From: Penium margaritaceum
Lineage: Eukaryota > Streptophyta > Zygnematophyceae > Desmidiales > Peniaceae
DNA: 64,000 nucleotides
Reading direction: 5' to 3'
Assembly (NCBI GenBank): GCA_023375785.1
Contig: SZWC01000543.1
Location: 97,651-161,650 of the forward strand
Position 1 is the stretch's first letter; each line of letters opens with the position of its first letter. The notes under the pieces were generated by a model. It saw only the letters and a program-made list of their open reading frames with translations, had not been told where the DNA came from and ran no database searches. The translations under genes were made by a program, and so were the position numbers. Positions 1 to 12,379 of the stretch are shown here, one piece after another.

Positions 1-1754
1 TTTTTTGCCTCTCCATTCTGATGCGCCGTTTGCCCGTAACCGATTGTTGAGCGGGGTCCGTACGCGCTCATGGGGTCCGTGGCTATGCTCACGGCTCCCA
101 GTGCGCTCCCTGCACCCACAGTAAGCGTTTCATCAACACGATCACAGCGGGCGGTAGTGTTCGACTCCCTCTACATGCCGCATTTTTTGCCTCTCCATTC
201 TGAAGCGCCATTTGCCCCTAATTGATTGTCGACTGGGGTGCGTATGCGCTCACGGGGTCCGTGGCTGCGCTCACGGCTCCCGGCGCGCTCCCTGCACTCA
301 CGGTGAGCGTTTCATCGAGACGATCACACCGGGCGGTAGCGTACGACTCCCTCTACGTGCCACATGTTTTGCTTCTCTATTCTAATGCGCCGTTTGCCCG
401 TAACCGATTGTCGACCGGGGTGCGTACGCGCTCACAGGGTCCGTGGCTGTGCTCACAGCTCCCGGCGCGCTCCGTGCACCCACGGTGAGCGTTTCATCAA
501 GACGATCATACCGGGCGGTAGTGTACGACTCCCTCTACTCGCCGCATTTTTTGCCTCTCCATTCTAATGCGCCGTTTGCCCGTAACCGATTGTCGACCGT
601 GGTGCATACGCCCTCAGAAGGTCCGTGACTGCGCTTACAGCTCCTAGCGCACTCCCTGTACCCACGGTGAGCGTTTCATCGAGAGGATCACACCTGGCGG
701 TAGTGTACAACTCCTTCTATGCGCCGCATTTTTTGCCTGTCCATTCTGATGCGCCAATTGCCCATAACGGATTAATGACCAGGGTATGTACGCGCTCACG
801 GGGTCCGTGGCTAAGCTCATGGCTCCCTGCGCGCTCCATGCACCCACGGTGAGTATTTCATCAAGACAATCACACCTGGCGGTAGTGTACCACTTCCTCT
901 ACGTGCTGCATTTTTCGCCTCTCCATTCTAATACGCCGTTTGCCACTATCCGATTGTCGACCGGGGTGCTTACACGCTCACGGGGTCCGTGGTTGCGCTC
1001 ACGGCTCCCGGCGCGCTCCTTGCACCCAAGGTGAGCATTTCATTGAGACGATCACACTGGGCGGTCGTGTAGGACTCCCTCTATGTGCCGCATTTTTGCC
1101 CTCTCCAATCTGATTTGCCGTTTGCCCGTAACCGATTGTCGACCGGGGTGCGCATGCGCTCACGGGGTCTGTGGCTGCGCTCACAGCTCCCGACGCGCTC
1201 CCTGCACCCACGGTGAGCATTTCATCAAGACGATCACACCGGGCGGTAGTGCACGACTCCCTCTACGCGCCGCATGCTTGCCTCTCCATTCGGATGCGCC
1301 GTTTGCCCGTAACTGATTGTCGATCGGGGTGCGCACGCACTCATGGGGTTCGTGGCTGCGCTCACAGCTCCCGGCGCGCTCCGTGCACCTACGGTGAGCG
1401 TTTCATCAAGACGATCACACTAGGCGGAAGTGTAGGACTCCCTCTACCCGCCGCATTTTTTGCCTCTCCATTCTTATGCGCCGTTTGCCCGTAAACGATT
1501 ATCGACCAAGGTGCATACGCGTTCACGAGGTCCGTGGCTCCGCTCATGGCTCCCGGCACGCTCCCTGCATCCACGGTGAGCGTTTCATCAAGACGATCAC
1601 ACCGGGCGATAGTGCAGGACTCCCTCTACGCGCCGCATTTTTTGCCTCTTCATTCTGATGCATCGTTTGCCCCTAATCGCTTGTCGACCAGGGTGCGTAC
1701 GCGCTCACAGGCTCCGTGGCTGCGCTCACGGCTCGCGGCGCGCTCCGTGCACCC

Positions 1755-1860
1755 ACAGTGAGTGTTTCATTGAGACGATCCGCTCATGGCTCCTGGCGCG
1801 CTCCCTGCACACACGGTGAGCATTTCATCGTGACGATCACACCGGGCGGTAGTGTATGTC
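1755..1860 (+). repeat. Internally shortened satellite monomer
   Basis: After the GAGTGTTTCATTGAGACGATC part, the sequence jumps straight to CGCTCATGGCTCC, skipping roughly 100 bases of the usual unit. The array continues normally afterwards. This is consistent with unequal exchange or slippage between the similar GATC/GCTC stretches. It is a useful landmark monomer. Confidence 0.8.
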
Positions 1861-3599
1861 TCCTTCTACGCACCGCAATTTTCTCCTCTACATTCTGATG
1901 CGCTTTTTGCTCGTAACCGATTGAGGACCGGAGTGCGTACACGCTCACGAGGTCCATGGTTGCGCTCACGGCTCCCGGCGCGCGCCCTGCACCCGCGATG
2001 AGCGTTTCATGAAGACGATCACACCGGGCGGTAGTGTACATCTCCCTCTACATGCTGCATTTTTTGCCTCTCAATTATGATGCGCCGTTTGCCCGTAACC
2101 GACTGCCGACTGGGGTGCGTAGACACTCACGGGGTATGTGGCTGCGCTCACGGCTCCCGGTGCGCTCCTTGCACCCAGAGTGAGTGTTTCATCAAGACGA
2201 TCACACCGCGCAGTAGTGTACAACTCCCTCTACGCATCACATTTTTTGCCTCTCCATTCTGATGTGCCGTTTGCCGTAACTGATTGTCGACAAGGGTGCG
2301 TACGCGACCACAGGGTCCGTGGCTGCGCTCACGGCTCCCGGCGCGCTCCGTGCACCCACGGTGAGCGTTTTATCAAGACGATCACACTCGGTAGTAGTGT
2401 ACAACTCCCTCTACGCGCCGCATTTTTTGCCTCTCAATTCTCATGCGCCGTTTGCCTGTATCCGATTATCGACCGGGATGTGTACGCGCTCACAGGGTCC
2501 ATGGCTGCGCTCACGGCTCCCGGCGCGCTCCCTTCACCCACGATGAGCGTTTCATCAAGACGATCACACCCGGTAGTAGTGTACAACTCCCTCTACGCGC
2601 CGCATTTTTTGCCTTTCCATTCTGATGCGCCATTTTCCCACAACTGATTGACGACTGGGGTGCGTACGCGCTCACGGGGCCGTGGCTCCGCTCACGGCTC
2701 CTGGCGCGCTCTGTGCACCCACGATGAGCGTTTGATCAAGACGATCACACTGGGCGGTAGTATACGACTCCCTCTATGCGCCGCATTTTTTGCCTCTCCA
2801 TTTTGATGCGCCGTTTGCCCGTAACTGATTGTCGACCCAGGTACGTACGCGCTCACGGGGTCCGTGGCTGCGCTCACGACTCCTGGCGCGCTCCTTGCAC
2901 CCACGGTGAGTGTTTCATCGAGACGATCACACCACTTGATACTGTACGACACCCTCTACGCGCCGCATTTTTTGCCTCTCCATTCTGATGCGCCGTTTGC
3001 TTGTACCCGATTGTCGACCGGGGTGCGTATGCGCTCACGGGGTTTGTGGCTGCGCTCACGGCTCCCGGCGCACTCCCAACACTCACGGTGAGCATTTCAT
3101 CGAGACGATCACACCGGTCAGTAGTGTACAAATCCCTCTACGCACCGCATTTTTTGCCTCTCCATTCAGATGCGTCGTTTGCCCATAACCGATTGTCGAC
3201 CAGGGTGCGTATGCGCCCACGGGGTCCGTGGCTGTGCTCACGGCTCCCGGCGTGCTCCGTGTACCCACGGTGAAGGTTTCATCAAGATGATCACACTGGA
3301 CGGTAGTGTACGACTCCCTCTATGCGCCGCATTGTTTGCCTCTCCATTCTGATGCACCGTTTGTGTGTAACCGGTTGTTGACCGGGGTGTGTACGCGCTC
3401 ACGGAGTCTGTGGCTGTGCTCACGGCTCCCGGCGCGCTCCGTGCACCCACGGTGAGCGTTTCATCAAGACGATCACACCGAGCGGTAGTATACGACCCCT
3501 CTACGTGCCGCATTTTTTGCCTCTCCATTCTGATGCGCCGTTTGCCTGTAACCGATTGTCGACCGAGGTGCGTACGCGCTCACAAGGTCCGTGGCTGCG

Positions 3600-6500
3600 C
3601 TCACGGCTCCTTGCGAGCTCCATGCACCCATGGTGAGCATTGCATCAACACGATCACACCGGGCGATAGTGTACGACTCCTTCTACGTGCCGCATTTTTT
3701 GCCTCTCCATTCTGATGCGCTGTTTGCCCATAACCGATTGTCAACCGGGGTGCGTACGTGCTCACGCGGTCCGTGGTTAATCTCACGGCTCTCGGCACGC
3801 TCCCTACACCCACGGAAAGCGTTTCGTCAGGACAATCACACCGGTCGGTAGTGTACGACTCCCTCTACGAGCCGCATTTTTTACCTCTCCATTTTGATGC
3901 GCCGTTTTCCCGTAACCAATTGTCGACCGGGGTGCGTACGCGCTCACGGGATCCGTAGCTGCACTCACGGCTCCCGGCGCGCCCCCTGCACCCACGATGA
4001 GTCTTTCATCAAGACGATCATATCGGGCGATAGTGTACGACTCCCTCTATGCGCCGCATTTTTGGCGTGTCCATTCTGCTGCGCCATTTGCTTGTAACCG
4101 ATTCTCAGCCGGGGTGCGTACGCGCTCACGAGGTCCGTGGCTGCGCTCACGGCTCTTGGCGCACTGCCTACACCCACGGTGAGTGTTTCATTAAAACGAT
4201 CACACGGGGCAGTAGTGTACGACTCCCTCTACGCGTCGCATTTTTTGCCTCTCCATTTCGATGCGCCGTTTCCCCCTTACCGATTGTCGACTGGGATGCG
4301 TATGCGCTCACGGGGTCAGTGGCTGTGCTCACGGCTCCCGGTGCGCTCCCTGCACCCACGGTGAGTGCTTCATCGAGACAATCACACCGGGCAGTAGTGT
4401 ACGACTCCCTCTTCGCACCGTTTTTTTTGCCTCTCCATTGTGATGCGCAGTTTGCCCGTAGCCGATTGTCGACTAGAGTACGTACGCGCTCACGGGGTCC
4501 ATGGCTGCGCTCATGGCTCCCGGTGCGCTCCGTGCACCCACGGTGAGTGTTTCATGAAGACAATCACACTGGGCGATAGTACACGACTCTCTCTATGCGC
4601 CGCATTTTTTGCCTCTCCATTCTGATGTGCCTATTGCCCGTAACCGATTGTCGATCGGGGTACGTACGCGCTCACGGGGTCCGTGGCTGCGCTCACGGCT
4701 TCTGGCGCGCTCCCTACACCCACGGTGAGCGTTTCATCAAGACGATCACACTGGTTGGTAGTGTACGACTCCCTCTACGCGCCACATTTTTTGCCTCTCC
4801 ATTCTGATGTGCCGTTTGCTTGTAACCGATTGTCGACCGGGGTGCGTACGCGCTCACGGGGTCTGTGGCTGCGCTCACGGCACCCGGCGCGCTCCCTGCA
4901 CTCATGGTGAGCGTTTCATGGAGACGATCACACCGGTCAGTAGTGTACAACTCCCTCTACACGCCGCATGTTTTGCCTCTCCATTCTGATGCACCGTTTG
5001 CACATAACTGACTGTCGACCGGGGTGCAAACGCGTTCACGAGGTCCGTGGCTGCGCTCACGGCTCCCGGCACGCTCCCTGCACCCATGGTGAGCGTTTCA
5101 TCAAGACGATCACTCCGGGCGGTAGTATACGGCCCCTCTATGCACCGCATTTTTTGCCTCTCCATTCTGATGAGCCGTTTGCCCTTAACTGATTGTCGAC
5201 CGGGATGTGTACATGCTCACGGGGTCCGTGGCTACGCTCACGGCTCCCGGCGCGCTCTCTGCACCCACGGTGAGCGTTGCATCCTGACGATCACACCGGG
5301 CGGTAGTGTACGACTCCCTCTACGTGCTGCATTTTTCGCCTTTCCATACTCATGCGCCGTTTACCCTTAACCAATTGTCAACCGGGGTGCGTACGCGGTC
5401 ACGCGGTCCGTGGGTGCGCTCACGGCTCCCAACGCGCTCCCTGCACCCACGGTGAGCCTTTCATCGAGACGATCAAAACGGATGGTAGTGTACGACTCCC
5501 TCTACGCGGCACATTTCTTACCTCTCCATTTTGATGCGCCATTTGCCCATAACCGATTGTCGTCCGGAATGCGTACGCAATCAAGGGGTCCGAGGCTGCA
5601 CTCACGGCTCCCGGCATGCTCCCTGGACCCACGCTGAGCGTTTCATCAAGACGATCATACTGGGCGATAGTTTACTACTCCCTCTATGCGCCGCATTTCT
5701 TGCCTCTCCATTTTGATGCGCCGTTTTCCCGTAACCGATTGTCAACCGGGGTGCATACGCACTCACGAGGTTCGTGGCTACGCTCACGGCTCCTGGCGTG
5801 CTACCTGCACCCACAGTGAGCGTTTCATCAAAAGGATCACACCGGGCAGTAGTGTACCACTCCCTCTATGTGTCGCATTTTTTGCCTCTCCATTCAGATG
5901 CTGCGTTTGCCTGTAAACGATTCTCGACCAGGGTGTGTACGCGCTCACAGGGTCCGTGGCTGCGCTCAAGGCTCTCGGCATGCTCTCTGCACCCACGGTG
6001 AGCGTTTCATCAAGACAATCACGTCGGGCGGTACTGTACGACTCCCTCTACACGCCGCATTTTTCGCCTCTCCATTCACATGCGCCGTTTGCACGTAACC
6101 GGTTGACAACTGGGGTGCGTACGCGCTCATAGGGTCCGTGGCTGCGCTCACGGCTCCCGGCTCCCTCCCTGCACCCACGGTGAGCGTTTCATCGAGACGA
6201 TCACACCAGGCGGTAGTGCACAACTCCCTCTACGCATCGCATTTTTTGCTTGTCAATTTTGATGCGCCATTTGCCCATAACCGATTGTCGACCGGGGTGC
6301 GTATGCACTCACGGGGTCCGTGGCTGCGCTCACAGCTCCTGGCGCGCTCCCTACACCTACCGTGAGCGTTTCTTCAAGACGATCACACTCGGCGGTAGTG
6401 AATGACTCCCTCTACGCGCCGCATGTTTTGCCTCTCCATTCTGATGCACCGTTTGCCCGTAAACGATTGTCGATTGGGGTACGTACGTGCTCAAGGGATC

Positions 6501-9500
6501 CGTGGCTGCGCTTACGACTCCCGGCGCGCTCCATACATCCACGGTGAGCGTTTCATCGAGACGATCACACTTGTAGTAGTGCACCAGTCCCTCTACGCGT
6601 TGCATTTTCGCCTCTCTTTTCTGATGCGCTGTTTACCTGTAACCGATTGTCGACCGGGATGCGTACGCGCTCACAGGATCCGTGGCTTTGCTCACGGCTC
6701 CCGGCGTGCTCCCTGCACCTACGGGGAGCGTTTGATGGAGACGATCATACCGGTTGATAGTGTACAACTCCCTCTATGCTCCGCATTTTTCGCCTTTCCG
6801 TTCTGATGCGCCGTTTGCCCGAAACCAATTGTCGACCGGGGTGCATACGCGCTCACGGGATCCGTGGCTGCGCTCATGGCTCCCGGTAGCTCCTTACACC
6901 CACGGTGAGCGTTTCATCAAGAGGATCACACAGGGCGGTAGTATACAACTCCCTCTATGTGCCGCATTTTTTGCCTCTCCATTCTGATGCGCTGTTTGCC
7001 CGTGACCGACTGTCAACCGGGGTGCGTATGCGCTCACAGGGTCTATGGCTCTGCTTACGGCTCCCGGCGCACTCCGTGCACCCACGGTGAGCGTTTCATC
7101 AAGAGGATCACACCGGGCGGTAGTGTACGACTCCCTCTACGCACTGCATTTTTTGCCTCTCCATTCTGATGCGCCGTTTTCTCGTAATTCATTGTCGATC
7201 GGGATGCGTACATCATCACGGGGTTTGTGGCTGCGCTCACGGCTCCCGGCGCGCTCCCTGCACTCACGGTGAGCGTTTCATCAAGACTATCACACCGGAT
7301 GGTAGTGTACGACTCCCTCTACGCGCCACATTTTTTGCCTCTCCATTCTGATACACACTTTGCCCGTAAGTGATTGTCGACCGGGGTGCGTACGCGCTCA
7401 CGTGGTCCGTGGGTGCTCTCACGGCTCCGGGCGTGCTCCTAGCACCCACGGTGAGCGTTGCATCAAGACGATCACACCGGGAGGTAGTGTACGACTCCCT
7501 CTACGTGCCGCATTTTTTGCCTCTCCATTCTGATGCGCCCTTTGCCCGTAAGCAAATGTCGACCAGGGTGCGCACGCGCTCACGCGGTCCGTGGCTGCGC
7601 TCACGGCTTCCGGCGCGCTCCCTGCACCCACAGTGAGCGTTTCATCGAAACGATCACACCGGTCGGTAGTGTATGGCTCCCTCTACGCACCGCATTTTTT
7701 ACATCTCCATTTTGATGCGCCGTTTGCCCATAACCGATTGTCGACCGGGGTCATATTCGTTCACGGGGTCCGTGACTGCACTCACGCCTCCCGGCGCGCT
7801 CCCTGCACCCACGATGAGCGTTTCATCAAGAAGATCATACCGGGCCATAGTGTATGACTCCCTCTATGCGCTGCATTTTTTGCCTATCCATTCTGATGCG
7901 CTGTTTGCCCGCAACCGATTGTGACCCAGGGTGTGTACGCCCTTACGGGGTCCGTGGTTGCGCTCACGGCTCCCGGCGCGCTCCTAGTACCCACAGTGCG
8001 TGTTTCATCAAGACAATCACATCGTGCGGTAGTGTACGACTCCCTCTACGTGCCGCATTTTCCGCCTCTCCATTCTGATGCATTGTTTGCCCGTAACCGA
8101 TTGTCGACCAGGGTGCGTATGCGCTCACAGGGTCCGTGGCTGCGCTCAAGGCTCCCGGCACACTCTCTACATCCACGGTGAGCGTTTCATCGGGACGATC
8201 ACACCAGGCGGTAGTATACGACTCCCTCTACGTGCCGCATTTTTTGCCTCTCCATTAAGATGCGCCTATTGCATGTAACTGATTGTCGACCGTGGTGCGT
8301 ACGCGCTCACAGGGTAAGTGGCTCCGCTCGCGGGGTCCGTGGCTCCGCTCACGGCTCCCGGCGCGCTCCCTGCATCCACGGTGTGCGTTTCATGAAGACG
8401 ATCACACCGGGCGGTAGTGTATGACTCCTTCTACGTACTGTATTTTTTGCCTCTCCATTGTGATGCGCCGTTTGCCCGTAACGGACTGTCAATCGTGGTG
8501 CGTATGCGCTCACGGGGTTTGTGGCTGCGCGCACGGCTCCCGACGCGCTCCGTGCACCCACGGTAAGCATTTCATCAAGACGATCACACCGTGCAGTAGA
8601 ATACAACTCTCTCTACGCGCCGAATGTTTTGCCTCTCCATTCTAATGCGTCGTTTGCCCGTAATCGATTGTTGACCGGGGTACGTACGCGCTCAGGAGGC
8701 ACGTGGCTACGCTCATGGCTCCCAGCGCGCTCCCTGCACCCGCGGTGAGCGTTTCATTGAGACAATCACACCGGTCGGTATTATACAACTCCCTCTGCGC
8801 GCCGCATTTTTTGCCTCTCCATTCTGATGCGCTGTTTGCCTGTAACCGATTGTCGACCGGGGTGCGTTCGCGCTCACGGGGTTTGTGGCTGCGCTCACGG
8901 CTCCCGGTGCGCTCCCTGCACTCACGGTGAGCGTTTCATCAAGACGATCACAGCGGTCAGTAGTGTACGACTCCTTCTACGCGCCGCATTTTTTGCGTCT
9001 CCATTCTGATGCACCGTTTGCACGTAACTGATTGTCGACTGGGGTGCGTATGCGCTCATGGGGTCCGTGGCTTTGCTCACGGCTCCCGGCGTGCTTTGTG
9101 CACCCAGAGTGAGCATTTCATCAAGACGATCACACCGGATCATAGTATACGACCCCCTTTTGTGCCGCATTTTTTGCCTTTCTATTCTAATGCGCCGTTT
9201 GTCCGTAACCAATTCTCAACCGGGGCGCATACGCGCTCGTGGGGTCCAGGGCTGCGCTCACGACTCCTCGCGTGCTACTTGCACCCACGGTAAGCGTTTC
9301 ATCAAAACGATCACACCGGGCAGTAGTGTACGACTCCCTCTATGCGCCGCATGTTTTGCCTCTCAAATCGGATGCGCCGTTTGCCCGTAGCCGATTGTAG
9401 ACCGGGGTGCGTACGCCCTCACGGGGTCCGTGGCTGCGCTCACGGCTCCGTGCGCGCTCCCTGCACCCACGGTGAGCGTTTCATCAAGACGATCACATCG

Positions 9501-11440
9501 GGCGGTTGTGTACAACACCATCTACGTGCCGCATTTTTGGCCTCTCCAATCTGATGCGCCGTTTGCCCGTAACCGATTGTCCACCGGGGTGCGTACGCGC
9601 TTAAAGGATCCGTGGCTGCTCTCAAGGCTCACGGCACGCTCTCTAGACCCACGGTGAGCGTTTTGATCGGGACGATCTTACCCGGCGGTAGTCTACAACT
9701 CCCTCTACGCGCCGCATTTTTCGCCTCTCCATTCGGATGCACCGTTTGCCTATAACTGATTGTCGACCGGGGTGCGTACGCACTCATGGGGTCTGTGGCT
9801 GCGCTCACGGCTCCCGGCAAGCTCCTTGCACCCACGGTGAGCTTTTCTTCAAGACGATAACACCGTGCCGTAGTGTATGAGTCCCTCTACGCGCCGAATT
9901 TTTTGCCTCTCCATTCTGATGCACCGTTTGCCCGTAACCGATTGTTGACCGGGGTGCGTACGCGCTCATGGGGTCCTTGGCTGCGCTCACGGATCCCGAC
10001 GCGCTCCCTGCACCCACTGTGAGCGTTTCATATAGACAATCACACCGGGCGGTAGTGTACAACTCCCTCTACGCGCCGTAGTTTTTGCCTGTCCATTCTG
10101 ATGCGCCGTTTACCCGTAACCAATTGTCAACCGGGGTGCGTACGCGCTCACGGGGTCCGTGGCTGTGCTCACGGCTCCCAGCGCGCTCCCTGCACCCACG
10201 GTGAGCGTTTCATTGAGACGATCACAACGGGCGGTAGTGTACAACTCCCTCTACATGCCGCATATTTTGCCTCTCTATTCTGTTCCACGTTTGCCCGTAA
10301 CCGATTGTCGACCGGGGTGCGTACGCGTTCATAGGGTCCGTGGCTGCGCTCACGGCTCCCAGCACACTCTCTACACCCACGTTGAGCGTTTCATCTAGAC
10401 AATCACATCGGGCGGTACTGTACGACTACCTCAACGCGCCGCATTTTTTGCCTCTCCATTTTGATGCGCCATGTGCCTGTAATGGAGTCGACCGGGTTGC
10501 GTATGCGCTCACAGGGTCCATGGCTGCGCTCACAGCTCCCGCCGTGCTCCGTGCACCCACGGTGAGCGTTTGATCAAGACGATCACACCGGACGGTAGTG
10601 TACGACTCCCTCTACACGCTGCATTTTTTGCCTCTCCATTCTGATACACTGTTTGCGCATAACTGATTGTCGACAGGGGTGCATACACGCTCACGAGGTC
10701 CGTGGGTGCGCTCACGGCTCCCGATGCGCTCTGTGCACCCACGGTGAGCGTTTCATCAAGACGATCAAATCGGGCAGTAGTATACGACCCCTCTACGCGC
10801 TGCATTTCTTGCCTCTCCATTCTGATGCGCCGTTTGCCCGTAACCAATTTTCCACCGGGGTGCGAACGCGCTCACAAGTTCTATGGCTGCGCTCATGGCT
10901 CCCAGTGCGCTCTCTACACCCACGGTGAGCATTGCATCGAGACGATCATACTGAGAGGTAGTGTACAACTCCTTCTATGCTCCGCATTTTTTGCCTCTCC
11001 ATTCTGATGTGTCGTTTGCCTGTAACCGATTATCGACCGGGGTGCGTACGCGCTCATGCGGTCCGTGGCTGCGCTCACGGCTCCCGGCGCGCTCCCTGCA
11101 CCCACGGTGACCATTTCATCAAGACGATCACACCGTTTAATAGTGTACAATTCCCTCTACGCGCCGTATTTTTTGCTTGTCCATTCTGATGCGCCGTTTG
11201 CCCGTAACCGAATGTCGACCGGGGTGCGTACGCGCTCACGGGGTCCGTTGCTGTTCTCACGGCTCCCGGCGCGCTCCCTGCACCCACGGTGAGCATTTAA
11301 TCAAGACAATCACACCGGGCAATAGTGTAGGACTCTCTCCATCTGCCACATTTTTCGCCTGTCCATTCTGATGCGCCGTTTGCACGTAACCGATTGTCGA
11401 CCGGGTGCGTACGTGCTCACGGGGTCGCTGGCTGCGCCTA
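3600..11440 (+). repeat. Higher-order satellite segment, copy 1
   Basis: Private monomer variants in this segment recur in the same order in 12380-20745. Matching pairs are 3639/12383, 4056/12801, 4361/13106, 5344/14312, 7770/16377, 9222/18536, 9398/18712, 10486/19798 and 11421/20734. Offsets run from 8.6 to 9.3 kb and change in steps explained by gain or loss of whole monomers or 21-bp modules. Outer limits are approximate. Confidence 0.75.
8313..8354 (+). repeat. Satellite monomer with one extra 21-bp module
   Basis: The GCGCTCACGG-GGTCCGTGGCT stretch, normally single before GCTCACGGCTCC, is present twice here with small differences. The monomer is about 21 bases longer than its neighbours. 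Confidence 0.8.
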
Positions 11441-12379
11441 CGGCTCCTGTCGCGCTCCCTGCACCCACAGTGAGTGTCTCATCAAGACGATAACATCGGG
11501 CGGTAGTGTATGACTCACTCTACGTCCTGCATTTTTTGCCTCTCCATTCTGATGCGTCGTTTTCTCGTAACCGATTATCGACTGGGGTGCGTACGCGCTC
11601 ACGGGGTCCGTGGCTCTGCTCACGGCTTACGGCACGCTCTCTGCACCCACGGTGCGCTTTTCATCGCGACGATCACACCGGGCGGTAGTGCAGACTCCCT
11701 CTATGCACCGCTTTTCTTGCCTCTCCTTTTTGATGCACCGTTTGCCTGTAACCGATTGTCGACCGGGGTGCGTACGTGCTCACGTTATTCGTGGCTGCGC
11801 TCACGACTCCCGGCGCACTCTTTGCACCCACGTTGAGCGTTTCATTGAGACGATCACATCGAACGGAAGTTTACGACTCCGTCTACGCGCCAAATTCTTC
11901 ACCTCTCCATTCTTATGTGCCGTTTGCCCATAACCAATTCTCGACCGGGGTGCGTACGGGCTCACAGGATCCGTTGTTGCGCTCATGGCTCCCGGCGCGC
12001 TCCCTGCACCCACGGTGAGCATTCATCGAGACAATCACACCGGACGGTAGTGCACAACTCCCTCTACGCTCCACATTTTTTGCCGCTCCATTCTGGTGTG
12101 CCACTTGCCCGTAACCAATTGTCGACTGGGGTGCGTACGCGCTCAGGGGGTGTGAGGCTGCGCTCACGGCTCCTGGCGTGCTCCGTGCGCCCACGGTGAG
12201 CGTTTCATCAAGACGATCATACCGGGTGGTAGTGTACGACTCCCTCTAAGCGCTGCATTTTTTGCCTCTCCATTCTGATGCGCCGTTTGCCCGTAACCGA
12301 TTATCGACCGGGATGCATACGCGCTTTCGGGGTCTGTGGCTACGCTCACAGCTCCCGGCGCGCTCTGTGCACCCACAGT

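Noticed and set aside
2138-4546. Open frames of 165-169 codons (2138-2647, 4049-4546) and dozens of shorter ones across 1-20700 on both strands
   Set aside because: They lie in the 182-bp tandem repeat. The unit is not a multiple of three, so frames rotate, and similar open frames occur on both strands. Nothing suggests translation.
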